Positions 43,142-52,530 of a stretch of 64,000 nt of DNA are shown here, piece after piece (within the stretch, counting starts at the first letter, position 1; each line of letters starts with the position of its first letter). This DNA comes from Bacteroidetes bacterium UBA7662 (GTDB lineage: Bacteria > Bacteroidota > Bacteroidia > UBA7662). The DNA lies in the NCBI GenBank assembly GCA_002483345.1, contig DLHS01000005.1, positions 156,105-220,104 of the forward strand. The letters run 5' to 3'. A program made the translations under genes and the position numbers. The notes under the pieces are model-generated. The model ran no database searches. It was not told the origin of the DNA and saw nothing but the letters and a program-made list of their open reading frames with translations.

Positions 43142-44734
43142 TTATTGAACAATAACTTTTTGCACCAGGCTGCTGGCACCTTCCACATGCAACAGATACA
43201 TGCCTTTTTGAATGCCGGTCAGCTCGAGCGTAATTACCTGCTCTCCGCTGTTGAGCGAAACTGCTTCTTCCAGTACAATCCGGCCTTGCAAATCACGGAG
43301 CTGGAGGGTACGGATAGCACCTTCAGTAGCTTTGAGGCCAATGCTGATACGATCGGTTGCCGGGTTAGGGTAAACGGCTTTTACCCGGATGGCATCTTCA
43401 GTAATGCTGGTAGCGATGATTGATCCGTTGATGGTGAAGTTGATACCTTGCTGACTTGGATTGGCAGCATCGAGCACTACCGTTGAAACAGCTGAAGTCA
43501 TACCAAACATTTCCACCCGCAGGTAGTAAGTGCCGAAGGGTAAATCACTGAGGTTGAAGCTGCCATCGGTATTGGTGTGAACCACCCGCAGGATATTGTC
43601 CATGCCGTCTTTGAGCTGAACGGGTATACCATGAACACCGCCGTTGCCAACAAATGGAAGGCCATTGAATACACCACCTCCAATGTTGCCGCCACCATTG
43701 CCTGTGGCTGTTGCAGCCTGTAAGGTGATATTGGCTGCACGTTGATTGTAAATAGGGTTGATGGAGAAAGGATAAGCTGACGACCAGGTTGTGGCGTTAC
43801 CATAATAAGTAGGGACATAATTAGCAGCATGGCCGGTAAGCAGGGTAGCCAGAACTGTATAGGTACCGGCATTCGCAGGTGTGAAGTAGTAAAAACAGGT
43901 GCCCGCCGAATCAATGGCATAGGTGGTGTCGATAGGCGTCCAGGTATTACCGTTGATTTCCAAGAGGATAACACGCGCAGTGTCGACACCTGCTGCACGA
44001 GGGGAGTAGCCGCTCACAATGCCGGATATAAAGTAGGAAGGATTGGTAGTCGAAGTCAACAGGGTTATGTTTTTACCATTGAGGAGAGCACCCGGGGTCA
44101 TAACGATTGTTGTGGCCTGACTTTGATTGGTGGTCTGACCAAAATAAGTGGTCTGCCGTGTTGAGTAGTTAAGAGAGCCTGGAGTAAGGCTGGCTCTTAC
44201 CATATAACTGCCTGCTACTGCCCTAAGACCGTAATAGATAAGGCCTGACTGTATGGTATCCCAACGGTAAATGGTTGTATCAACCACGACAGCGCCATTT
44301 CTGAGAGCCAGTAGTTCTATTTCGGCAGTATCGCCGGCTGCAATCGGTGTTATCCAGCCATTAATCCAGCCTGGCCCGGTTGGCGGAGGGGTAGCCGGGA
44401 AGCAAGTAAGATTTAAGTTAAGGGTGCTGATATTGGGTGAGAAAAAGCCGGAAATAGTGTCCATGGTGCCACAGAGGGTCATCACGAGTACACTTCCCTG
44501 CAGATTGGTTCCGGGGAGCGTATACTGGTGCTGGTAAAACCCCGCCGTATCTGTATATACCGTGTCAAAATGATGAACCGGCAGAATTTGATTCAGAAGT
44601 ATGTAAACTGCCTGATTCGATACGCCCACCTGAGAAGAGTTACGTACATATCCCTGTACAGTAACTTGCTGTTGGGCAAAAAGTCCGGCATGTGCCAACA
44701 GGCCGAATACCAGGGTGAGTAATAGTTTTTTCAT
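43142..44734 (-). CDS. Secreted protein with T9SS type A sorting domain
   Basis: The 530-residue protein has a Sec signal peptide (about 1-20, ending GLFAQ). Several beta-sandwich repeats follow, of the carboxypeptidase-regulatory-like type: GYVRNSSQVGVSNQAVYILL near 28, ISGIVSGYSPRAAGVDTARV near 235, GGVFNGLPFVGNGGVHGIPV near 355 with DGSFNLSDLPFGTYYLRVE. The last 75 residues (VYPNPATDRISI to LVQKVIVQ) are a type IX secretion sorting tail. It is probably exported to the surface; a specific activity is not evident. It lies upstream of the sigma operon on the same strand. Confidence 0.93.
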   Translation of the reverse strand: MKKLLLTLVFGLLAHAGLFAQQQVTVQGYVRNSSQVGVSNQAVYILLNQILPVHHFDTVYTDTAGFYQHQYTLPGTNLQGSVLVMTLCGTMDTISGFFSPNISTLNLNLTCFPATPPPTGPGWINGWITPIAAGDTAEIELLALRNGAVVVDTTIYRWDTIQSGLIYYGLRAVAGSYMVRASLTPGSLNYSTRQTTYFGQTTNQSQATTIVMTPGALLNGKNITLLTSTTNPSYFISGIVSGYSPRAAGVDTARVILLEINGNTWTPIDTTYAIDSAGTCFYYFTPANAGTYTVLATLLTGHAANYVPTYYGNATTWSSAYPFSINPIYNQRAANITLQAATATGNGGGNIGGGVFNGLPFVGNGGVHGIPVQLKDGMDNILRVVHTNTDGSFNLSDLPFGTYYLRVEMFGMTSAVSTVVLDAANPSQQGINFTINGSIIATSITEDAIRVKAVYPNPATDRISIGLKATEGAIRTLQLRDLQGRIVLEEAVSLNSGEQVITLELTGIQKGMYLLHVEGASSLVQKVIVQ

Positions 44735-45106
44735 GAGTTTAAAAGTTTATACCCCTGTTACGCCGGGTATCAACCAATGGTTGGGTAATCTCCTTAAAAA
44801 TAATAGTTATAGAACACGGATTTTTAAGATTAACATGATTTTCACCTGTATTTCCCGATGTGGCTTGTTTCTGAGACATCAGGATTTTGAGAGGCGAGAT
44901 TTCGAGAGGAGATTTTCTCACCACTCTTTCCTGTTGCTTTTTAGCGTAGATTTTCTGTAGACATCGGGATTTCGGGAGGCGGGATTTCGAGTTTTTTCTC
45001 TACACGCTGATTTTATTTTAACATAGAGTAGGCTGTTTTTTGGAATACACAAAGGCCGTCTCCCTCTCGTCTCTCGTTTCTCGCCTCTCGAAATCTCAAT
45101 ATCTGC
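44735..45106. other. Repeat-bearing gap between vWA and T9SS cargo genes
   Basis: This 372-base gap holds ACACGGATTTTTAAGAT (44814-44830, an exact copy of the start of the element at 16522), two 33 bp direct repeats beginning AGACATC (44874-44906 and 44959-44991, 29 of 33 identical), CACGCTGATTTT (45003-45014) and an inverted copy of GAGAGGCGAGA (45079-45089). No credible open reading frame and no full consensus promoter were seen. Confidence 0.7.
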
Positions 45107-47197
45107 TCAATACCCCCCTGAATACCGCCTGACAAACCACTCGAAGGCCAGCAGGGACAGGATCAGTGCCAAAATCCAGCGTAGGTTAATCAGGTCGCTG
45201 ATGCGCTGTTCATAGTAGCTGATAGCCGATAGTTTTTCTCCTGTTTTCAGTTTTTCCGCCAGGCCGGCCATTTCCTCCAGGCTTATCACCGCACCACCTG
45301 TTGCAGCGGCCATCTGCCTGAGCAGGCCGTGATCGGCACGGCTCTGAGCCTTTTCGAAATCAAGGGCAGCGATGCTGAAGGCACCTTCCGCTTTTTCAGT
45401 TTTGTTGTTGAAAGCAACGGTTGCAGTAAAACGATAATCACCCGGGGGCAGACCACCGGCATTCAGCCGGTACTTGTCACCGGATCTGCCAAAAGTGAAT
45501 TTGTATTCGGCTCCTTCTGCGGCACGTATACTGAGATTTACATCGGGTTCGGTTACCGCTTCGTAATTGGCATTGTACAGCTCTGCCTCAAACAACAACT
45601 CGTCCTGTTCCTGAAAAATGGTTCGCAGACTTTTAGCCCGGAAGTTGCGCTTATCGTCTTTGATGCCGACATAGGCGACGGTTTTGCGGATCAGGTCGCC
45701 CAAAGGATCACCGCTAATCCGGGCTTCTGCCTGTGCCAGTTTCCACCGCCAGATACCTTCACCAAGTGTATAGGCCAGGCGGGGGCGGCTGTTGGTGTTA
45801 AAGGCCCACAAGGGGAAATCAGCCTCCACAGCCCCGATGCGCTGTTTAAAGAGCGAGGTAAGGTTAATTGCCTGCCGGTATTCGCCAAACGGAGCCTCAA
45901 GCGGCGGGAAATCGCTGAATTGTTTCACGGCCGCTGCATCCAGCGTAAACAACTCGAAACCGGGTTGAACGCTGGCCGTGACTTTGTTGGTAGCCCCCGA
46001 TCGGGAGGTAATCTGTAATTGCGCCTGGAGTCTGTTGAAGGCAGTCAGGCTGGTCTGGCTGCCGGTGATATGCCAGCAAGGCCAGTTTTTTTGTTGCAGC
46101 AAGGCCATCCAGGGAGATGAGGCGGTTGTCTGGGTGGGGAATTGGTGGAGGATGACCAAATCAGGATCCTCTTCCAGTTTGAGCGGATCACGGGCAAAAC
46201 GCAAATCGACTTTGTATTGCGGGGCACTTTCCAATGCCTGGCGGATGGCGGTGATATCGGGATGCGGACTGGCCGCAAGAAGCAATACGCGGGTCTGGTC
46301 ATCGATTACCTCTGCATACAACTCTCGTTTATTATTGGCCGGAACCACATCTTTCCCCAGCTCGCTCAACACCACCTGGTAACGGCGGATACCGGCTTTG
46401 TCGGCAGTAGCAGTGAAGCTGATTTCATCAAATTGCCGGTCTTGTCGGATTTGCCAGGATTGTTTTTCTACCAGCCTCTTTTGTCCGTCTGTAATATCAT
46501 ACAGACTGACATTTGCTTTTTGTCCGGCCATGAGGCTGGCTTCGAGGCTTACCAGTACCGGAAAAGGCCTTCCTTTGAACACCAGGTTATTTGCACGGAT
46601 TTCTTTGATGGCAGCATCCCGCTGTTCAGTGGTATCACCCAACGCGACGATGTAAACAGGCACCTGTAGTTGCTCCGCGGTATACAAGGGATTGGTGCCC
46701 CGGTTGTAAATGCCATCAGTGGCTATCACAATACCTGCCAGGTGCTGGTTGCCAAAACGATTGCCTATCTCCCCGAACAATTTGCTCAGGTCAGTGGCTC
46801 CTTCGCTATAATCAGCCGTCAGGCCATCACTCACCTGGTTGCCGAACTTCAGCAGTTTGAGTTTGGTTTCGCTGGCGGCAGCAGACTGTAAAACCTCCCA
46901 GCCTTTTTCCAAAGCCTCTCTTTTGGCGGCAGGAATGGCTGACATGGAACTACTGTTGTCGTTGGCGAGCACCAACAGTGGTTTTTCGGTTATCTTCTCT
47001 TCTGTTTTGAGGTAGGGATTAAAAAGCAAGAGTACAATCAAGGCCACGGCTATGGCCCGGAAGGCGGTAGCCACCCATTTCCAGCGAAGGTGAGGGTAGG
47101 GTAGCGGGTCTTTGTAATAGAGGATGGCAGCGTAGGCTACACCCGCGAGCAGACTCAAAACCCAATACCAGCCCGAGACTGTTGCGATTATTTCCAT
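45107..47197 (-). CDS. von Willebrand factor A domain membrane protein
   Basis: The 696-residue protein starts with two transmembrane helices (about 9-27 and 42-60), then has a vWA domain whose MIDAS motif is D80-x-S82-x-S84 in NDNSSSM and whose later residues include IVIATDGIYNRG. A long beta-rich extracytoplasmic part follows, and one C-terminal helix (LRWILALILSLLAFEWFVRRY). The layout resembles BatA-like or glutamine-amidotransferase-like membrane proteins of Bacteroidota; no catalytic residue beyond MIDAS is apparent. It begins 30 bases after fabG, so the two may share a transcript. The exact role is unknown. Confidence 0.88.
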   Translation of the reverse strand: MEIIATVSGWYWVLSLLAGVAYAAILYYKDPLPYPHLRWKWVATAFRAIAVALIVLLLFNPYLKTEEKITEKPLLVLANDNSSSMSAIPAAKREALEKGWEVLQSAAASETKLKLLKFGNQVSDGLTADYSEGATDLSKLFGEIGNRFGNQHLAGIVIATDGIYNRGTNPLYTAEQLQVPVYIVALGDTTEQRDAAIKEIRANNLVFKGRPFPVLVSLEASLMAGQKANVSLYDITDGQKRLVEKQSWQIRQDRQFDEISFTATADKAGIRRYQVVLSELGKDVVPANNKRELYAEVIDDQTRVLLLAASPHPDITAIRQALESAPQYKVDLRFARDPLKLEEDPDLVILHQFPTQTTASSPWMALLQQKNWPCWHITGSQTSLTAFNRLQAQLQITSRSGATNKVTASVQPGFELFTLDAAAVKQFSDFPPLEAPFGEYRQAINLTSLFKQRIGAVEADFPLWAFNTNSRPRLAYTLGEGIWRWKLAQAEARISGDPLGDLIRKTVAYVGIKDDKRNFRAKSLRTIFQEQDELLFEAELYNANYEAVTEPDVNLSIRAAEGAEYKFTFGRSGDKYRLNAGGLPPGDYRFTATVAFNNKTEKAEGAFSIAALDFEKAQSRADHGLLRQMAAATGGAVISLEEMAGLAEKLKTGEKLSAISYYEQRISDLINLRWILALILSLLAFEWFVRRYSGGY

Positions 47198-47227
47198 GTT
47201 TTGTCTGAGAACGAGGAGCTTTCGTTT

Positions 47228-47974
47228 TTACATCTGAAGACCGCCGCATACGTTGATTACCTGTCCGGTAATGTAACGGCTGCGGTCGCTTGCCAGATAA
47301 ACGGTTAAATCGGCCACATCGTCTGTGGTGCCGGGACGACCCAGCGGTATCATTTTGTTCCACTCTTCAATGACTTTGGCATCGAGGGCATCGGTCATCT
47401 CTGTCTGGATGAAACCCGGGGCAATGGCATTGCAGCGGATGTTGCGGGAACCGAATTCTTTGGCAATGGCCTGGGTAAAGCCGATAACCCCTGCTTTCGA
47501 AGCAGAATAGTTGGCCTGACCGGCATTGCCGTCGCGACCTACCACGGAGCTCATGTTGATGATACTGCCCTTGCGCTGTTTCATGAGGTGGCGGGCAGCA
47601 TGTTTGGTGATGTTGTAGACCGATTTCAGGTTGGTTTCTATCACGGCATCCCACTGTTCTTCGCTCATGCGGAGGAGCAGACCATCTTTGGTGATACCGG
47701 CGTTGTTGACGATTACTTCGAGATCGCCGAAATCGGCCAGGATGTCGCTGATGAGTTTTTCGGCTTCGGCATAGTTGCCGGCATCCGATTTATAGCCTTT
47801 GGCACGCACACCGGCAGCCTGCAGCTCGGCTTCGAGGGCACGGGCTTTTTCTTCTGAAGAAAGATAAGTGAAGGCGATGTCGGCGCCTTCGGCGGCGAAC
47901 ATGCGGGCGATGCCGAGACCAATACCTCTGGACGCGCCGGTAATCAGCGCAACTTTTCCGGCCAGATTTTTCAT
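47228..47974 (-). CDS. fabG: 3-oxoacyl-[acyl-carrier-protein] reductase FabG
   Basis: FabG is the NADPH-dependent reductase of fatty acid elongation, a classical SDR. I use ATG 47974 (248 residues, MKNLAGKVALITG), since the upstream TTG at 47995 lies in the -7 promoter box. The cofactor loop is TGASRGIGLG at 12-21, NNAG at 90-93, and the catalytic set is N115, S143, Y156 and K160 (YSASK). IAPGFIQTEM and the end GQVINVCGGLQM are typical. Other SDR functions cannot be excluded, but FabG is the best fit. Confidence 0.92.
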   Translation of the reverse strand: MKNLAGKVALITGASRGIGLGIARMFAAEGADIAFTYLSSEEKARALEAELQAAGVRAKGYKSDAGNYAEAEKLISDILADFGDLEVIVNNAGITKDGLLLRMSEEQWDAVIETNLKSVYNITKHAARHLMKQRKGSIINMSSVVGRDGNAGQANYSASKAGVIGFTQAIAKEFGSRNIRCNAIAPGFIQTEMTDALDAKVIEEWNKMIPLGRPGTTDDVADLTVYLASDRSRYITGQVINVCGGLQM

Positions 47975-47992
47975 AAAAACGGGTTTATCTGC

Positions 47993-48000
47993 CAAAGATA
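47993..48000 (-). promoter_or_regulatory. -7 element upstream of fabG
   Basis: TATCTTTG on the minus strand (48000-47993) is a perfect TAnnTTTG box, with an expected start around 47986, 12 bases before the ATG. No TTTG lies at the expected -33 position. Confidence 0.5.
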
Positions 48001-48039
48001 ATATTTATCCGAAAGGGAGGAGGCCGGATGTCCCTGTCT

Positions 48040-48648
48040 TTACAAGGAAAGCCGTTCAAGCTGTTTCCGCAAGCGTCGCAGATGCAGCTTTTTCAGGGGT
48101 TCGCGGTGTTGCCGGGCGTAATTTGTGAAGAAGCTATGGTTTTCCAGGAAATGAATCTGCAGTCCGAGCCATTGTGCCGGCCCCATGGCCGGATTCAGTG
48201 CCTGCAGCTCGTCGCGAAGCTGGTTGGCAGGACCGTCGTAATCTTCGGTGCCCAGATAATCCAGGTCGGCATCGCACAGCACCTGCGCCATCAGGTCGCG
48301 GGGCGACTGCGGGATTTTGGTAGCCATGATCATTTCACAAATATGTTCAATATCCGTTGCCGGGAAATCATACTTCGGCAGTTGCAGGCGCACGATTTCA
48401 CAACTTTTCTGCTCATGATCTTTGGCCCCCTCCAGAAAACCGCTGTCGTGAAAAAGGGCGGCGACTTTGACGAGGGCGACCTGCTCGGCATCCAGAGCTT
48501 CATAAGTGCCAATAAACTCTACCCGCTCTATCACAGAAAGCACATGATGGATGCTGTGGTATTGCAGTTCGGGTTTGAGACCCTTTTCGAGTATATCAAG
48601 CCAGATGGGTGCGATAAGCGCAAAACGCTGAGCGATGGATGTATGCAT
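48040..48648 (-). CDS. HD-domain predicted phosphohydrolase
   Basis: The 202-residue protein has the HD-domain metal ligand pattern: YHSIHHV at 30-36, AALFHDSGF with the HD pair at 67-68, a histidine in AKDHEQ (78), and DADLDYLG near 126-133. Substrate is not evident; related proteins are described only as metal-dependent phosphohydrolases. It starts 59 bases downstream of the cyclase gene end on the same strand, and lies before fabG, with a 65-base gap. A link to nucleotide signalling is possible but is only inference from proximity to the cyclases. Confidence 0.85.
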   Translation of the reverse strand: MHTSIAQRFALIAPIWLDILEKGLKPELQYHSIHHVLSVIERVEFIGTYEALDAEQVALVKVAALFHDSGFLEGAKDHEQKSCEIVRLQLPKYDFPATDIEHICEMIMATKIPQSPRDLMAQVLCDADLDYLGTEDYDGPANQLRDELQALNPAMGPAQWLGLQIHFLENHSFFTNYARQHREPLKKLHLRRLRKQLERLSL

Positions 48649-48707
48649 GGTTCAAAAAAAGTCAGTAGCAGTGAAAGTCGGTTGTCCTGATGTTGCAAGC
48701 TTTTTCA

Positions 48708-50648
48708 TCATAAACGACCTCCCTCCACAAAATACATATCTATTTCGCCTTTATTTTTGGCGTTTATTTTTCCGCGATGGACGCAGTTAAAATCATCCTT
48801 CACTAACTGAAAGGTGGTTTCTGAAATATTGATTTTTCCTGCTTCGCTGCTTTGCTCCATGCGGGCGGCGGTGTTTACCGTATCGCCCCAGATATCATAG
48901 GCGAATTTTTTCACGCCCACGATGCCTGCAACAACCGGCCCTGAATGTATGCCGATCCTAATCTGAAACCGGCCGCCATTCTGGTGGATGTGTTGCTGAA
49001 TATCCAGGGCAGCCTTTACAATCCGTTGTGCATGGTCGGCGGTTTCATGGGGAAGACCAGCCACGGCGAGATAGGCATCGCCAATGGTCTTAATCTTTTC
49101 CAATCCGTGTTTTTCCATGATGTTATCGAAGACGGTGAAGTTTTTATGGATTTCCTGAACCAGTTCGGCAGGGGAGAGCAACTGGCTGATGCCGGTGAAA
49201 TTGACGAAATCAGTAAAAAGAACGGTTACATGATTATACTGTTTTGCTTCTGACGATCCGGTTTGTTTTAATTCGTTGGCCACATCAACAGGCAGGATAT
49301 TGAGTAACAGTTCATCGCTGCGTTTTTTCCCTTTCGCTATTTTGTTGCGTTGTCTGAAAAACACACCAGCGAAGAGCAGTACTACCGCAAAACCACCTAT
49401 GAAGCTGTTGCGAACCAATTTTTGCTGTTGCAACTCCTGCTTCAGTACCGCATCTTTTTTGTCCTGCGCTGCCCTGGCGACAGCTTCTTTTTTTTCAAAG
49501 TCATAAGTCATTTTTTCTCTGAAAGAACTCTCCCGGTTTGATTCATTGTCTAGGCTGTCGCGGTAGAGGTTAAATAACTTTTCATGGTAAAAGGCTGCTT
49601 TCCAATTTCCTGTCGCGCTGTCTAACTGTGCCAGAGAGGCGTAACTGTCCTTGATGGTTTCCAGGTTGCCGATTTCGAGGGCAATAGCGAGTCCCTGTCC
49701 GAGATAATGTCTGGCTTCCGGGTAGTTTTTCAGTTTGACATAATTATCGCCCAGATTAGTGTTGTAAAGCGCCAGGGTTTCCTTATTCCCATGAGATTCG
49801 GCTATCTGCAGTGCAGCCTGATAATGTTTCAGGGCAGCCTTGTAATTTCCCTGATAATAGTAGGCAATGGCTTTGCTGGTATGGGCCGAGGCAATGCCCG
49901 TTTTGTAATCTAAATCCTGAAATATTCTGGCAGCGAAATCAAAATTCCGGAAAGCGTCATCGTATTTCTGCTGTTTAACGTAAATCGAACCTATGTTCAG
50001 CCGGGAGCCGGCCAGACTGACCGAGTCCTTCAGGGCTTCCTGTATCTCCAAAGCACGCTGAAAGTTTTTGAGGGCTTCTTCCTGATTTCCGAGTAGGATA
50101 TAAAGGCTACCCAGATTGGTATAATTGATGGAAATCCATGATTTATTGCCGATCTTTTCATTGACCCTGAGCGCCTGATAGAAATTTTTAATCGCCTCCT
50201 CATAATTCCCCAGGCTCATGTAAATTCTGCCCGTATTGTTGTAGGCACCGGCAATACCGCGCTGGAAGTCGATTTCTCGGTAAATCTCAATGGCTATGAA
50301 CTGATGTTTTAAAGCACTCGGATAATCACCCGTACTGCTGAAGGCTAAACCCAATAAATTCTGTGCGTTACCTTCTCCCTTGCGGAATCTGATTTGGCGG
50401 GAGAGTTTCAGGGCTTCCCGTGCACTTATTTCTGTCATTTCCGGGCTGCCGTTCTGCATCTGCGCCCACCCCAGGGCAACCAGCGTATTAACCCTTTGGG
50501 AATCGCCCAGGCAGGGGACATCACAAGCCGGTTGGAGATTTTTCAGGGCAAATGTCAGGGAGTCAAGGACAGGTTCCTGGGCAAAGCTGTTCATACTGCC
50601 GAAAACCAATACCGCCAGGACGAAAATACGTCTTTTTATACCCTTCAT
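48708..50648 (-). CDS. TPR-repeat class III adenylate cyclase (copy 1)
   Basis: The 646-residue protein has a signal peptide (about 1-24, FVLAVLVFGSMNSFAQ), about eight TPR repeats of 40 residues (about 50-370), a coiled-coil stretch, one transmembrane helix (about 415-431) and a class III cyclase domain (about 460-640). Catalytic residues are intact: metal aspartates D480 (FTDFVNFT) and D524 (TIGDAYLAV), adenine-selecting K520 and D585 (YDIWGD), and transition-state N592 and R596. This predicts cAMP production inside, sensed by periplasmic TPRs. ATG 50648 is chosen, two bases after the upstream cyclase stop; ATG 50681 is less likely. Confidence 0.92.
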   Translation of the reverse strand: MKGIKRRIFVLAVLVFGSMNSFAQEPVLDSLTFALKNLQPACDVPCLGDSQRVNTLVALGWAQMQNGSPEMTEISAREALKLSRQIRFRKGEGNAQNLLGLAFSSTGDYPSALKHQFIAIEIYREIDFQRGIAGAYNNTGRIYMSLGNYEEAIKNFYQALRVNEKIGNKSWISINYTNLGSLYILLGNQEEALKNFQRALEIQEALKDSVSLAGSRLNIGSIYVKQQKYDDAFRNFDFAARIFQDLDYKTGIASAHTSKAIAYYYQGNYKAALKHYQAALQIAESHGNKETLALYNTNLGDNYVKLKNYPEARHYLGQGLAIALEIGNLETIKDSYASLAQLDSATGNWKAAFYHEKLFNLYRDSLDNESNRESSFREKMTYDFEKKEAVARAAQDKKDAVLKQELQQQKLVRNSFIGGFAVVLLFAGVFFRQRNKIAKGKKRSDELLLNILPVDVANELKQTGSSEAKQYNHVTVLFTDFVNFTGISQLLSPAELVQEIHKNFTVFDNIMEKHGLEKIKTIGDAYLAVAGLPHETADHAQRIVKAALDIQQHIHQNGGRFQIRIGIHSGPVVAGIVGVKKFAYDIWGDTVNTAARMEQSSEAGKINISETTFQLVKDDFNCVHRGKINAKNKGEIDMYFVEGGRL

Positions 50649-50649
50649 T

Positions 50650-52527
50650 TTAGTCATGAGCAAGGGTAAGCGTATCAACAAAATACATATCTATCTCCCC
50701 CTTGTTTTTGGCTTCGATTTTACCTCTGTAGGTACAGGGGAAATTACTTTTTACAAGACTGTAGGTGCTGCCGCTGATGTTGATTTTACCGGCTTCTGAA
50801 TGTTGTTCCATCCGGGCAGCCGTATTTACGGTATCTCCCCAGATGTCGTAGGCATATTTTTTCACCCCAACGATACCAGCTACCACCGGGCCTGAATTGA
50901 TGCCCACCCTGACGCGGAAGGGACTTCCACTGCCTTCGATAAAGCTGCAGATTTCGAGGGCCGCCAGAATCACCTGCCTGGCATGCGCTTCTGTTTCCTG
51001 CGGCATACCGCAAACGGCCAGGTAAGCATCACCGATGGTTTTGATTTTTTCGAGTCCGTATTTTTCCATGATGGCATCGAAAGCCGTGAAATTTTTATGG
51101 ATTTCGGCCACCAGTTCAGTAGGGGAGAGCCGTTCGCTGATGCCGGTGAAATTCACAAAATCGGTAAACAGCACCGTAACATTGTTGTATAGTTTGGCTT
51201 CGGCACCACCCGTGGCTTTGAGTTCTTCGGCAACCTCTGCCGGCAATATGTTCAGCAACAGTTTATTGCTGCGGTTCCGGGCTTTCCTGAGCCTGTTGCG
51301 TTGAAACACCAGCACTATCGAAATCAGCAATAAACCAATTGAACCGCCGATTAACAGGTTGCGTTGCCGTTGCCGTGCCTGAAACCGTGTTTGCAGCAGG
51401 TTCAGCTGGGTCTCTTTTTGAGCTGTCTTGTATTTGGTTTCCATTTCGCTGATGCTGGCGATTTTTTCTGTTGTCAGCAGCGAATCTCTTAAACTGGAAT
51501 GCATCAGCCGGATGCGATAGGCTGTCTCAAAGTCGCCACCGAGAGCGTATGCCTTAGACAGGAGGTCGTAACCGGCAGCTGTTCTGTTCAATTCACCCAG
51601 CACCCTGCTTTGTCTGACCGCCTGCTCCAGGTAGGCAACAGCACTATCTGTCTGCCCAAGGGAAAGATAGAGGTCGCCGATATTGTAGCTGACATTAGCA
51701 GCTTCGCTGGCCATATCAAAACGGACATACTCAGCCAAGGCGAGCCCATAGTATTTCAGAGCGGTACCGGTCGCATGCAGACTGGCATAACAGAGGGCGA
51801 TATTGTTGAGGTTTTGAGCTGTGGTAATCACATTCTTTTCGATCCGGCTGACAGAATCCACCAATAGGTAATAGCGGAGTGCCAGATCATGATTCCCTTG
51901 TTTGTACCGCACATTGCCAATACCCATCCAGGCCGAAAGCAGCCCGTCTGAGCTTTCGAGTGCTTTAGCTATCCGGATGGCGTACTCATAGTTGTACACA
52001 GCCGCTTCCGGCTCCTGATAGGTGTCTTTCAGATCGCCCAGGGTGGTGTATATCAGGATGAGGGTGGCTGAATCTCCGGCCAGCTCACTGTAGCGGATGG
52101 CGTCGAACAACACCCGGAAGGCTGAATCCTCCTGCCCTTTGGCCTCGTAGATGTAACCCAGTAATACGCATGCTCCGGCCGCGCCTTTAAACTGCCCGTC
52201 CGCTATATCAATGCTTAATGCTTCCCGGATGTAGGGCAATGCGGCGTCGTTTTCGCCACGGGTCATCAGTACTGAGCCAATACGCACATATGCACCGCGT
52301 ATACCCGGCCGGTAATGAAGTTTTTCTGAAATCCGCAAAGCATCTCTGGCAAGCAACTCGCAGGAATCCGGATCGATGCGCTGCAGGGCAGTGGATTGCT
52401 TCAGCAATTGCTTCACATAGACAGTATCCGAAGCTCCGGCAAAAAGCGGATGCGAACATAAACAAAGGCTGCCCGACAACAGTAAAAAAAGAAAGAAACT
52501 GCCGACGGCGGATTTCAGAACATGCAC
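50650..52527 (-). CDS. TPR-repeat class III adenylate cyclase (copy 2)
   Basis: The 625-residue protein has the same layout as its downstream neighbour: signal peptide (about 1-30), TPR repeats (about 50-340), a coiled coil, a transmembrane helix at 391-409, and a cyclase domain. Catalytic positions are complete: D456 and D500 for metals, K496 and D561 for adenine, N568 and R572. The C-terminal halves of the two proteins are near-identical in long blocks (YDIWGDTVNTAARMEQ, KNKGEIDMYFV), while the TPR parts differ, which suggests tandem duplication followed by sensor divergence. It starts 3 bases after the hypothetical gene at 52531. Confidence 0.92.
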   Translation of the reverse strand: MHVLKSAVGSFFLFLLLSGSLCLCSHPLFAGASDTVYVKQLLKQSTALQRIDPDSCELLARDALRISEKLHYRPGIRGAYVRIGSVLMTRGENDAALPYIREALSIDIADGQFKGAAGACVLLGYIYEAKGQEDSAFRVLFDAIRYSELAGDSATLILIYTTLGDLKDTYQEPEAAVYNYEYAIRIAKALESSDGLLSAWMGIGNVRYKQGNHDLALRYYLLVDSVSRIEKNVITTAQNLNNIALCYASLHATGTALKYYGLALAEYVRFDMASEAANVSYNIGDLYLSLGQTDSAVAYLEQAVRQSRVLGELNRTAAGYDLLSKAYALGGDFETAYRIRLMHSSLRDSLLTTEKIASISEMETKYKTAQKETQLNLLQTRFQARQRQRNLLIGGSIGLLLISIVLVFQRNRLRKARNRSNKLLLNILPAEVAEELKATGGAEAKLYNNVTVLFTDFVNFTGISERLSPTELVAEIHKNFTAFDAIMEKYGLEKIKTIGDAYLAVCGMPQETEAHARQVILAALEICSFIEGSGSPFRVRVGINSGPVVAGIVGVKKYAYDIWGDTVNTAARMEQHSEAGKINISGSTYSLVKSNFPCTYRGKIEAKNKGEIDMYFVDTLTLAHD

Positions 52528-52530
52528 CTG

